A stretch of 64,000 bases of DNA. Source: Polytrichum commune. Lineage: Eukaryota; Streptophyta; Polytrichopsida; Polytrichales; Polytrichaceae. The position numbers were made by a program, and so were the translations under genes. Below, piece by piece: positions 35,847 to 47,519 of the stretch. The notes below the pieces were generated by a model. It did not search any database. It was given only the letters and a program-made list of their open reading frames with translations, and was not told where the DNA came from. The stretch is from NCBI GenBank assembly GCA_950295325.1, contig OX485805.1:43054758-43118757 (forward strand), given 5' to 3'. Each line of letters opens with the position of its first letter. The first letter of the stretch is position 1.

Positions 35847-37126
35847 CTCACCCCCACCAAACGGAGTCGATGCCCTCATCGACTATACTCGTAGTCGGCA
35901 CACCAATTCTCAAGTTGCCATCCTCTATGGTGCGGCATTGTGTTTACCTTAGGGCGCGACCCCCACAATGCATCTTCAAATTTGGCATAGTCCCAAAGGT
36001 GTCGTTACTAGGTGGTCCGTTAGCGACCTTGGAACTCCTCCAAGGACCTAACCTATACTAGACCCACCTACTTCGGGACTCACATGGGTTGCCCCTCTTT
36101 TGGGGCCTCCCCCCCCCCCGTTAGGCTCCACTAGCCTAACGTGACACATCTAGGCGAGACCTCAACGCTTCCACTAAGTTGTCTCGGTTGCAACTCCGAG
36201 ATGGCTTTCCATTGTTAAGCCACGCCTCCATCGCACGGGGGTGATGCCAAGTCCCGCCCGACTCGGTTCCCACTTTGCTCTTTCGAGACATGGGTTCATG
36301 ACTCCCATGCGCCAACTCTCGTTAGCTCGCGGGTAGCACTTTTATGAGCACGCGCCATCACCTTGCCCCCGCCCGGACAAGCCCACAACTAAGAAGTTTC
36401 TTGGTTTTATCCAAGGCCCCTCCAAGCCATGGCCCCCAATTACTCGGCTTACCCAACCTAGTTTGGCATATCTATTCCCCCTCTTCCATTAACCAAGCAC
36501 AAGTACAAGACTAGGACCTCATCTCATACTTTTCTCTTTGCACCACTAAAGTTTGGACTTTATTCCCTCAAGCCAAAGAACAAGTTCATGTTGTGGAGTA
36601 ATTAACCTCGAAGCTAAGTGTGCTACTAGCGTCTCTCCCCCACTAAAGGAGATTGATGTCCTCATCAATGCCTACGCTTCTTTTTATTGGAATCCTTAGC
36701 CTTAGTTTCTTCAAAGTGCTTCACCTATTCATTGGTGTTCACCATGTCTCTTGCCGCCACCCAAGCGGTTTCTTTTTCATGGTATCCTCACCATTTCACC
36801 AAGTACTCTTTTGTACATTTTTTTTCATTTTCACTTGGGCTTCCTACACTTGAGGGTGCCCTCCTACCTCATGTTCCAAATGACCTCCATAAGGTCGGGA
36901 GGTGGCCTAATCACTTGCTTGTGATCGGGCCACAAGGTGTCGTCCTAAAATGACTTTCGTATTGAGACATGAAATTTCGGATGCACTTTGATCTCCGGCG
37001 GTAATTCCAACTTATACATGTCCTTGAACACTTGTTCCACAATGGAAAACGAAGCTCCAATTTTGGACATGAACTTTTGAAGTAAGGCCTTTGGGCAAGG
37101 TGAAGTTGTCCACATTCAACAACACC

Positions 37127-38112
37127 TTATTGGCCCACCTCATACTCCACTTCGCGTCTTCCGGCATTGATTTGCACTCCGTAGCACCTTCGGGCTTTCT
37201 CCACCAACAACTTGGTCATCTCCAAGACTTGTTTACCATCCTTGGCCAAGTCCTCACCATCTTGGTTGAACTCTAGTGTTGAATGTGCCCCCTCGAGAGC
37301 TAGGTTAATAGGTTGGAGCGCATCCACTCCATAAGCCACCACGAAAGACCACCCCTTGGTAGCCAAGTGCGTGGCTACATTGCAATTACACTCCGCTCGA
37401 CCCACATAGACCGCCCAATCTCCTTGGTCCGCCCCCACCAAGTTCCTCAAGTATTGCTTCAAGACTACATTCACATGCTCCGCTTTCCCATTCATTTGGG
37501 AATGCAAGGCCGTGGTAAACCTTAGTTTCATCCGACCTCCTTAGAGAATTGCATTGAAAATGCACTTGTGAACTTTGGATCTTGATCCCACACAATCACT
37601 CTTGGCAACCCGTGGTGCCTCAACCATCCTTTGAGAAAAGGCTATGCGGTCTCCAACGCGGTGGCGGTTCCCACAATTGGCACCATGTGTGCCAACTTGG
37701 CAAACCGCTCTACCATCAACAAGATGGCATCATACCCATGTGACTCCGACAAACTTGTGATCAAGTCCATGCACATACTATGCCATGGCCCCGACGGGAT
37801 AGGCAACGGTTGCAAGAAACCGCCTTGCTTTTGGTAAGAGGGTCGGTTCACTTGGCACTTCATCCAAGCCTTCACAAAGTGGGTTATATCCTTCTTTATG
37901 CACCGCCAATGGTACCCCCATGACACCATTCTATGGCGGCTTTTTCTTTCTCCTCTATGGCCGGCAATAGGACTATCACATTCTTCCTTCAAAACCGATA
38001 GCCTCAACTTGCCTTGTGGCACATACACCTGACTTTGTTTACACTTGAACAATCCGTCCACCAACTTAACTTCTTTGAGCACCTTGCTCTTGCGAAGCTC
38101 ACCTAAAAACAT
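37127..38112 (-). pseudogene. Gypsy integrase remnant, right copy
   Basis: Two open blocks remain. One is 156 codons (38,112-37,642): a zinc-finger-like region, then SYQKQGGFLQPLPIP and the MDLITSL...DAILLMVERFAKLA core. The other is 134 codons (37,531-37,127): LHSQMNGKAEHVNVVLKQYLRNLV and the C-terminal region. Between them a shift and the stretch carrying the second catalytic aspartate (WDQDPKFTSAF in the left copy) are out of frame. It is non-functional as a whole. Confidence 0.75.
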
Positions 38113-40954
38113 TTGTGCTTTGGGGTAGTAAATTTACCCCTCCCGTATCTTGCATCACAAGTTTCCTTCGCCGGCACACATTAGCCACAAGGTTTGGATG
38201 GTTCTCATTGCTTGGAACTCTTCCCGTCTACTTAGCGCATCCGGCACCACATTTCCACGGTCCGGTTTGTGGACCAAATCCACCTTCATAAGCGCCAAGC
38301 TATCATGCCAACGCAATGACTTGGCGCTCACTTGCGCTTGTATGTCAAAATACTTTTAGGACACATTGTCCTTGTAGACCTTTGCTTTGTGCGACCCCAA
38401 CTAGTGTCGCCACATCTTCAAGCAATGCACTACGGCAAAGAAGTTCTTTGTCATGAGTTGGTTGTCTTCTTTGACAACCATCGAGCCTCAAGCCCCCATA
38501 TGCAAAGGCCATCCATCTTACATTAACAATCCATCATTGGCAAAGTTACTCGCCCCCGTATGCACCTCAAAAGGTTTGTCAAACTCCATGAACTTGAGCA
38601 CGGGCGGTGAAGAGAACTTGCTCTTAAGCTTCCCAAAGACTTGGTGACAAGGCTAGTCCCACTCTTGGGATAGCCATTTCTTTCACAAGTCGGACAACCA
38701 TCGAGCTTCATGCTCTCATATGCAATGGCCATCCATCTTGCATTAGCATCCGCCAATGGTAAAGTCACTCGCCCCCCGTATGCACCTCAAAAGGTTTTTT
38801 CAAGCTCCGCGAACTTGAACACGGGTGGTAAAGAGGAACTTGGTCTTAAGCTCCTCAAAGACTTGGTGGCAAGGCTCATCCCACTCTTGGGATAGCCATT
38901 TCTTGCACAAGTTGGACAAGCTTCTACAACCATGGAGTTTAATGCTCCTATAAGCAATGGTTATCCATCTTGGATCAACATCCGCCAATGGTGAAGTCCT
39001 TCGCCTTCATGTGCACCTCAACATGCTCATGAAAACCCGGAAACTTAACCACATGTTGTGAAGAGAAGTTACTCTTGAGCTCCCCAAAGGCTTGGTGACA
39101 AGGCTCATCCCACTCTTGGGATAGCCATTTTTTCCAACATGTTGACTAAGGTTCTAGCAACCTTAGAAAAACCATGAATGAAATGGTGGTAGTAGTTGTC
39201 TAAGCCAACAAATGACCTAAGCCCTTTTCTTGAATCAAGGGCCAATTCTCTTCTTGGATTGCCTTGACATTCTTCATGTTCGTCCACCAACTTCCTTTGT
39301 CACCACATACCTCAAGAACTCAATCTCTCGTTGAGCAAAGTTATTTTTCACTTCTTGGCGGTAATTTTTTGGGCAACACATTGGTGAATACATCCTTGTA
39401 TCTCACCAACATCCCACCAATGTGGTTTGGAGGAGGCCCATCTTTCCTAACCTCCCCATTCATTCCTTGGAGTTGCTCCAATCGAACCACGACCATTATG
39501 TTTTCTATTTTTCATTTGGTCCATTAAGACCAAATTCAACTTGGGTCCTCCTACCATAGGAGTCCTTGTCAATTTGAACTTCAATTCTTTGCCATTATGA
39601 CACATCATAATGCACCGCAAGCTCACCGGCTTGCACCTCACATCTATCATGTGAGTTTCAAAGTAGGCGGCCTTCACAATGACATGCATTTCATTTATTT
39701 CACATGGTGTGAAATTTTGACAAAAATCCAATGTCCCACATTGAAAGGTTACATGCATCGCGGCCTCCTTTGTCTCATGCGGTTCGCCCTTTCCAAACCG
39801 CACCTTGGTGGGCTTGCTTTCTCTATCAATCGGCAAGCCCCAACTCCCTTATGAGTTTTGGGCTCAAGAAGGCATGGCTTGCCTCTTTGTCAACCCATTA
39901 GACGTTTGTCCCATTCATTTGAGCCTCAAGATATAAAATAGTTGGCCTTGGCTTAAGGCTACTAGCCTTGGCCACAATGCCATTGTCTTACATTTGGTCC
40001 TCGGCAACTTGGCTTGGCTTGGTCCGCAAAGCCAACTTTAAACATTTCGTCCGCGGGACAAATTGGTTTGGTGCCACAAAACCAATTTCTAATAGTTTGT
40101 CCGCAAAACAAACATGTTTTGCCTTGGTAGCACAAAGCCACCTTCCCACACTCCGTCCGCAACACGAACATGAATTGCCTTGGTAGGACAAACCCACCTC
40201 CCAACATTCCGTCCGCGGCACAAGTATGATTTGCTTTGGAAGCATAAAGCCACCTTTCAACATTCCGTCCGCGGCACCAACATGTTTTGCCTAAGTAAAA
40301 TGGACCAAACAATTTGCACTCATTTCTTTGGGACCTACTTTGGCTAAAGCCACTTGTGGTGATGCGCCGCCAAACTTCTCTTTGGGACCATCGGCTTCAA
40401 TGCTCTTGCAAACTTGATGGTCCCCACCATGTCCTCAAGAAGCCTTAGGGACTTAAACAAGGCATCCACCACCCGCTTTTAAAACCCCACCTAAAGGATG
40501 CATTTCTTAGAAACCTCGTCCGTTTTAGGTGTATCCTTCATTTGTGCGTTTGAATAGCGCACATAGGCCTTAAGAGGCCCCGGGTGCCTCTTTAGCACCA
40601 AATTCATTCCAACATCAATACCTTCCAAGCATTTCGAATTGGAATTTCAATCCAACATTAATGCCCTCCAAGGTTTTGGGTGCATTCGGTATTCTAGCCC
40701 CCGAATACTTTTCGAGGTTTGCGGGAGCCTTTTCAAAGCATTCCTCCATTTTCCTCACCGAATCCACCCTCATGCCCACCATTGTCATTAGAATCAATGG
40801 TATGGTCAAAATCCACTTGCACATGATCCTTGTTCCAATTTGAGCCTCACAACCTTTTGGAAATCCCGGGCTCACCATCATAACCCGCATTTTTGATAGC
40901 CATGTCTCCCTCAAAGTGCTAGCTCAAATATTGGAACCTTGCTCTGATACCAAG

Positions 40955-41927
40955 TGTCGCAACCCTTGCTAGGTCCCTTAACAATCTTGCCAATTTTCGT
41001 TTCTAGCAAAGGTTACGAGCGCTAACCATTCGCATTCCGCCATGCTAATGGTTAGCTCCTCTTACCCCGGACCAATAGTTCATAGGAGGGAACCAACCCT
41101 CCTACTTTGCTTTCGGGACTCACCCCTTAATTGGTAACCCATTTCCCCAATGTGGACTTCCATCCATGGAAGTCCAATCCTATGTTGATCATCGCATTGC
41201 CGGAGCAACACTACAACAACCCGAAGCATACTAGGCAACTATGGCCTCACAATAGGCCAAAGCCCATGGAGGCCTTGCCGTTCGGCCTCGGGTGGGTGAG
41301 GCCACACCACCTCACCCATATAAGCCTCTAGGACTCTACACGGAGCCCCTACCCCACCGCCAACCAACCTCTTGTCTCTCTACCAAGAGTTGGGGCCAAG
41401 TGGACATTTTCCTTTAGCTGCTGGGCCTAGAACCCCCCCAGCAGCTTCAGACCATCATAACTTCCTTGTATGATGTCTGATCATAACAACCAACCACTCC
41501 ATCCTCATCTACGCTTCACGTAGATGCCGATGGACTCCTCACTTGCCCCATTCGGGCAAGTCTTGAGGAAGTTATGCGTGTTTGAACCTTGGCAGTCCCG
41601 GGAATCACTCCCAGGCACTGCTGTACCAGGGCGCTGTCCCGGGACAGCGCCCCACTCAAATGGCCATAACTCCTAGCTCACACCTCCGATTGAGGTGTTC
41701 TTGAGCTTTCTAGAATCACCACGCCATGAGCTACGCATAGCTCATGGCCTTACCCTTGTGCCTCCTAGTCTTCGTGGGTGGGAGGCGTTCCCAACGCCCG
41801 GGGCCCTCACCCACACTAGGATCACTTGGGCCCTCTCACCAACGGCGCCACAAGTCCCGGGTGTCACTCCGGGGTCCCCCTTGTGCCCATGGTGTTTCGG
41901 GCACTCCTCATGGAGAGGTGCGCGACA
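40955..41927 (-). repeat. 5' LTR of the right retroelement
   Basis: 973 bp, equal in length to the 3' LTR, flanked inside by the tRNA-Met primer site. The 24-bp palindrome is at 41,629-41,652. Confidence 0.92.
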
Positions 41928-41932
41928 GTTGA
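41928..41932. other. Target site duplication GTTGA, right
   Basis: Second copy of the 5-bp duplication; the gene reads on from it (GTTGAGGAATGTG). Confidence 0.95.
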
Positions 41933-44900
41933 GGAATGTGACAATTGAGGGGGTTAGCTTGCGCGACCATGAGCGACGACACGTCCAAATCCAACAGGAG
42001 CTCCAAGCAAACATTCGGCCACGCAAAGGCCTTCGGAAGTACGAAACATTGACACGTCCTATTCCGTCTGCAAATAAGTGTAAACGTCAAAGGTTGCTCT
42101 GTGAGGAGTCTATTAGAGAAGTTGCTACGAAGGATTGTTGTGTACATCGTTGTTGCCAATTGTTCCCAAGAGATAAATTGAAGGCCATCTGTGAACAAAT
42201 GTGGCTTGGAGATTTCCGTCTAAGATCCACCAAAAAACTTGATGTCCATAGGGCGATACATGTGAACGGAGCGGGTCGCAAGGTCATCACCCTTGAGAGC
42301 ATAGACGTGTGTTGTACGGCATGGTACACCATTCATGGTGTGTCGAAAGCGGAATTTTATAGACAAGCCGCGTATGCCAATGAAGGCCGCCGTGCCCATC
42401 ACCATGGGAACATGGGCTTAAAGAAACCAAGAGAAGCAACGAGACAAGCAACAGCCACTTTGGCAACCATCATTGTCCCCCTTGCCGATGCAATGCCGCA
42501 CAAAACATGCACACTCTCAACCGGTGAAAAGGTTGTGGAGAAGGTTCTTCCTACAGGCACGAAATGGAAAGACATATTGTTGGACGTAAACGCAGTTGGC
42601 GAGAAGGCCGGGTTGGACCCAATTTCGTTGTCGAAACTAAGTGCTATCAAAAAATCTCACTTTAGCGAATACATCACAAAAAGACGAGGCGACAAATTTG
42701 CCCGTTGTTCCAAATGCGAGAAGTTGAAACGCCTTCGAGATGCACACACGATGGGGACAGAGTCCTATGCCGCACATCAAATGAACTATTTCAAGCATGT
42801 GAACATGCAAGAGGCACACCGTAATGATTACTACACAAATAGAGCTTTGTCCATCTCCAGGCCTTTGGAAGTCCTTACAATCATCCATGACAAGATGGAC
42901 CATGCCAAAACAGCCTCACCATGTTTTGCAAATCGAATCAAAGCCACGGACGGCCTTTTTAAGCTTCCTGTTTCGGTTACAGGTGATTTTGATAACAATT
43001 GCATTGCATTACCTAAATACAAATTTGTGCGTTTAGGTTTGTATTTGGGGCCATACATGTACACCATGTGAATTTTTTGGTGTTATAGTTGAATATTAAA
43101 CCATTGGGTTGGCTTTGCAGGAATGATTGCACATGGGCATGGTGATGTCAAATATGCTCATTATGCTCTTGATTTGTATCCGGCGGATTCAAACCACACG
43201 ATAGGGTCATTTGCAAAGCTTTTACGTGATTTGGAGAAACCGCCGTCCTATTCATCAAGATTGTTATTTGAAAACTCGGGATCAACACCTCTATATGAAG
43301 AGGGCTTGGATGGAAGAGATGTATGCGTGCACTCATTGCCGGAGCCACCAAGTGAAGATATGATTGTCAAGAATTTGCCCCCAACTCTGCGTGTCCAATT
43401 GGACAATTGTACGAAGGACAATAAAAGTAGATATGTTTTTGCATATTGGTCGTTGTTGGTTGCGAAAGGCATTTTCAAGGAGGTTTTTGTGTCCTTCCTA
43501 TTGGTAGGCCACACGCACGATGATATTGATGCGTCCTTTGGGCGGTGGAGCATGAAGTTGCGCGAGGAGGATTTTCCAACAATCCCATTGTTGATGAAGT
43601 CGTACATGGATTTGGAGAACATTCCCGTCATCCCCCATATGATCGAGGAGGTTCCCGACTTCAAGGCATTTATAGAACCGTATATTCGAAGCAGAGCTCA
43701 CCGATTGATCGGGCATACGAAGGCACAACAATTTCGGTTCTACGTGCGTGACGATGGTGTCCCCGCCATGCAATACAAGTTGTTGTGCACATCACAAGAC
43801 TGGAGCCCGCCGGAGGGTCTCCTTGTATGGTGTGTTGATGGGGAGGGAAGGACGATGTTGCCTGACGGAGAGCCTAAGCCTTGCAAACCAATACCCATGA
43901 AGAATTTGGATGACATTTGTAAAGGCATATTAGGCTTCATACAATATTGGGAGAGTTTGAGGGTAGCGGATGTTGGTGGATCGTGTTGGCTTCGTTACAG
44001 AAGTTGGATACAATATTGGACACGTGTTCGTGGCGCTTTGGCAAACCTTCATCAAGATACACCCCTTACTTTAAGGCATGGGTTTTGGCCACAAACACGT
44101 GTCAATGTACAAGCTTCGGAGGCTAGTCTTTTGGGAAATGGAGAGGTTCGAGAGGAGTTTGATGTGGACGACCATTACGTGGGGCCTGCTAGTAGTCGTC
44201 CGCCACCATCTTTCCGCATTGCAGTGGATTGTCATGAAGGTTATATGCTCATTTTGCGTCCTGGAGATGAGACATATGCAAAGCCAGTGTGGGTGGTAAG
44301 AGCTTTGTCCAAACCAAATTTTGTAACTTCCAGCCTTCATTTTCGACAAATACAAGTAGAGTACTACCGACCGACAACACGGAATGAAGATGTTGTTCGG
44401 CATTATACAGGCTGGGATACAAACCCTAACTTTCGGTGGAAGGTGGATTCTGAGCATGGTCCATCTTGGGTAGATACAGATTCCATATTCATAGCATGGA
44501 AACCACGGAAAAATCATAGTGGATCACTGTCCATCCCTCAAAAGTACATAACTTTTGCAAAAGACAACCTTGCTCGGATCGCAGAAGAAGCAACCCACGT
44601 TGAATGAGAAGTTGGTAGGATTGTGTTAGCATGATTATAGTGTAAACTGTAATTCGACGAATATATATTAGTCATATGTGTGCTCCTCAAACTTGGGGCA
44701 AAGTTTGGATAGAACTTGCGAATGCTATATTGTTTGGGGTTGGATGAATATCCATTTACTATATTTCAATACAGTTGTGAAGTTCATTTTTTTTATTAAG
44801 TTTGGGACTAAATTTTCCATTGAAGAAAAATGCATTTATTGCATGTACTTTGTATGTTGCAAGGTCTATATTTTATTGACCATGCTAATAATAGAAATCA

Positions 44901-45082
44901 TTTTATATGTTTCTTGGGTTAAACTAGTTTGGAGTGCTCTACCCAAAGTGTTTTTGTAGATGAAGTTGGTGTTGAGTGCTCTACCACATGTGCTTATGTC
45001 CACACATAATAGATTTGGGATATTATAACATATAATATATTTGAGATCGTTCTCAATATAGTTTCGGAACACGGAATGTTGT

Positions 45083-45138
45083 TTGATCCATATATTAATT
45101 TGAGACTAGAGAAAGTCTCAATTTAACGAATATAGTGT
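45083..45138. repeat. Foldback element at the right end of segment A'
   Basis: Reverse complement of 12,551-12,605: GATCCATATATTAATT, then the TTGAGACT...AGTCTCAA hairpin, then AACGAATATAGTGTT. It marks the junction between A' and the outer arm. Confidence 0.65.
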
Positions 45139-46938
45139 TTCCACGGTTTATTGGCGACTATGTCTTGCATCATAGTGAATATCTATGGGATTTACTAAAA
45201 ACTTGAGCATGTTAGCATGTTGAAATAAGGATCATGCAATTCAAAACCCTGACAAAATGCACTTTGGGAAGGTATTCATTTAGGCTCCACATTCAAGTCT
45301 TCAAAATTTCGGAATTTCATGTTGGGGGGTGGGGGTTATCTTTTTTATTCATGGAATATTGTGTGAGTTGTTGGCATCATTGGTAAAGTCTAAATGTCAA
45401 TGATTACATCGTTCAATGTCACGCAATTGTATTATTTTCCTAACGTGCTCAAACAAAAGATAAACCAATGATTTCAACTTGTTTGGAAAATTAAGGTTAT
45501 GGTGTCATGTAAGTAGGGGTTGAGTCTTAGTTTTAGCATAAAGTTGCGTTGTTAAAATCCATTAGTTATATAAATGGTTAGTTTTGTAGATTACCGCAGT
45601 TGATGTGGAACCTTAGGGTACTCCAAAGTGTCGTTAAAAAGTTAATCCCCGCTAAGGGGTTTGAGTTAGGCTTTAGGATTTTGGTTCCCGCGTAACCCTA
45701 TTTCTGTTGGTGCCCTAATCTTGTGGGCACCCTATTCGTGCGGTTGGGCGCCAATTCCCGAGGCAAACAAAACCCCAACCGTCACTTTTTTTCATTCTTT
45801 CTCTCTCTCTCCTCGCCAAGCACTTAATCCGCGCCTCGTTTGGAAGCGCCGCCTCTCTTGAAGCGCCGAGGCGATTCAGGCTCTCTTTAGCTATTTCCCT
45901 GCTTTGTCTTTCTCTCTACTTCGTCTATTTCCCTGCTTTCTCTTGCTCTATTCACAGTAGAACTTCTGCAATCTTAGAAGTTAGGAGGAGTTTAGAATAG
46001 AACAGAAACCTACGGAGGAGGGTTTCAGGGCGTGAAGGTGAAGGGAGTTCGTAGAGGAGTCGTGAAGTGTTTTAGAACATTGTGTGAGAGCTTTAGTTTG
46101 TGTTTCGAAGTGCATGTGATTGTAGATTTGTATCACATGTGTAATTTTTTGCGGGTTTTGGAGTTCTTATGTTTTTGGAGTGCTCGTGAGCTTTAGGAGT
46201 TCTTCAAAGATAATGAGGAGGTGTTTGAGAGATAGAAAAATCATTTGAAAGGGTCACTTGTTGTTTGAGAGATTCAGTTCTTGTTTTGAGAGTTTCAGTT
46301 GTTGTTTGAGAGATTCAAAAGCTTGTTGAAAGACACAGGCTTTTGATCTGTGTTGAGAGACTAAAGAACTGTTTGAAATATTCAGTAGATGCTTGGAAAT
46401 TTCAGAGTGTGTGTGAGTTGCATTCTGTAGTTTGTGTGTTATTGGAAGAAGAACACCAGATCCACTCCATCCCTACTGCAACAACAACCCTGAAAGGTAT
46501 TCTATGTTATTAAATCAAACATGTGTTTGTTAATTCATGTTGTTGTAGCATACACAACGCATAAGCACTGTATATGCTACATGCCAAGTTCAAAAAACTA
46601 TATTAAAATAGAACAGTTTGGGGAGACGACCCAAACACAGCCTATAGTTTGGGTCGATCGACCCAAACACAGCCTGCTGTTTGGGTCGATCGACCCAAAC
46701 GCAACCTCTACAGTATAAACTTTTCAAGAAATCCTTGATGACAATATAAAACGCAAATCCACCCAAGATAACGAAATACCATATAAACATATAAATGAAG
46801 TTCTAAAATAACAAGACACAATCCAAAAATAAATGCGTTGATGCATTACATTTCCCTTCCATCACGTGACATCTAATCTATTGTGAAGAAGTTTGGGTCG
46901 AACGACCGAAACTAACATCCTTGCTTCTTTCTTTGCAG
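45139..46938 (+). promoter_or_regulatory. Upstream and leader region of the ParB-like gene, with family 1 dyads
   Basis: No coding signal to 46,938. Pyrimidine-rich CTCTCT stretches at 45,800-45,815 and a purine-rich leader from 45,980 look like plant 5' UTR sequence. A possible leader intron runs from a donor near 46,496 (AAAG-GTATTC) to the acceptor TTTCTTTGCAG at 46,928-46,938. It contains dyads at 46,647-46,668 (AT), 46,679-46,700 (AT) and 46,891-46,912 (AA, one arm mismatch). The transcription start is not visible. Confidence 0.45.
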
Positions 46939-47514
46939 ATGGCCCCAAAGAAAAGACCAGGAGAAAGGTGGTTCATGCTTGCGCCAGACGTGTTATGGCA
47001 GGAGCACGAAACACCTCAGGATGACTCATATGTCCCTAAGGACGGGCTTGTCCTCGCCTGATCAATTCAAGTAGTAAAAACCTCCATTTGCAAACTGATA
47101 TTCGTTGTCAAAGTAGGGACCGTGGAAAAACATACCTGGGCGACTCTTACGGGATGGGAGGTGGCGTCGGTCCAGTCTTTTGGAGACTACGCAGACGTCA
47201 TCCTTGAGAACAGCGCTGTGCAAAATGCTCATATGTTTCTGCACCAGTTCGTCGAACCCTTTGACGCTACATATGCAAGGGAGTCATGTGTCGAACCTGA
47301 TGTAATCAAACCCGAGACAATTTTCATCGATGCCAGTACATCGAACACAAAGGTGTCGAGCCGGTTTACCAAACTAAAACTTGCGATTAGCGTGTTGAAC
47401 AAAGCACTGTAGAGCAAGACAAAATCTCAGCAACCAGTGAGGCGGAAAGCAACCGCTGAGGAAGGTGCAGGGTCGTCAAGGCCTCAATCGGTGAGGATGC
47501 CGCGACCAATCCCG

Positions 47515-47519
47515 GCTGC
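47515..47519. other. Target site duplication GCTGC, left
   Basis: GCTGC precedes TGTGAACCC here and follows ACCACA at 50,358-50,362. Removing the insert and one copy joins the reading frame of the ParB-like gene without a shift. Confidence 0.9.

Larger units (their letters stand above)
34874..41927 (-). mobile_element. Complete non-autonomous Gypsy-type element (7,054 bp)
   Basis: Minus-strand element with 973-bp LTRs (34,874-35,846 and 40,955-41,927), initiator-Met primer site at about 40,941-40,952 and polypurine tract at 35,847-35,862. The interior mirrors the left copy: 56-bp repeats (about 40,000-40,290), about three ~229-bp RNase H units (38,440-39,130), integrase remnant (37,100-38,110) and chromodomain remnant (36,650-36,950), with central reverse transcriptase missing. 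LTRs appear nearly identical (a difference near 35,257 versus 41,338), so insertion is recent. It splits DUF7869-like copy 3. Confidence 0.93.
34459..44607 (+). pseudogene. DUF7869-like protein gene, copy 3, interrupted by a retroelement
   Basis: Coding parts are 34,459-34,873, 41,933-42,982 and 43,121-44,607, separated by a retroelement with its target duplication and by a 138-bp intron (42,983-43,120). Their summed length is 2,952 nt, an intact frame of about 983 codons; no other stop is present, so this gene was disabled recently. The N-terminus is acidic and Ser-rich. Then come VECAGLSRASWVNLDVV, the CC-x3-CCQ-x-F cluster, LADAMPHKT, CSKCEKL, IIHDKMD, GMIAHGHGDV, QLDNCTKDNKS (about 43,398) and VGHTHDDIDASFGRW (about 43,504). 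The start could be 34,459 or a Met seven codons later. The QxDN and HTHDDID motifs are acidic and conserved in all copies, so a nuclease or transposase fold is possible but not shown. Confidence 0.75.
32037..45138 (+). repeat. Segment A': inverted duplicate of 12,551-22,856
   Basis: It carries, in opposite orientation to A, the flank with TTTAGGG runs (32,218-32,243, 32,352-32,374, 32,788-32,805), a dyad cluster, DUF7869-like copy 3 and the 3' flank ending in the foldback sequence 45,083-45,138. Differences from A: a short dyad cluster rather than the 4.4-kb satellite, and a 7,054-bp retroelement insertion. Confidence 0.82.

Noticed and set aside
34874-41927. Active autonomous retrotransposon
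   Set aside because: No complete gag or pol; the reverse transcriptase centre is absent and the integrase is broken.
41695-43071. A 458-codon plus-strand frame as a single novel gene
   Set aside because: Its first ~80 codons are LTR read-through; the rest is the interrupted DUF7869-like gene, shown by the GTTGA target duplication.
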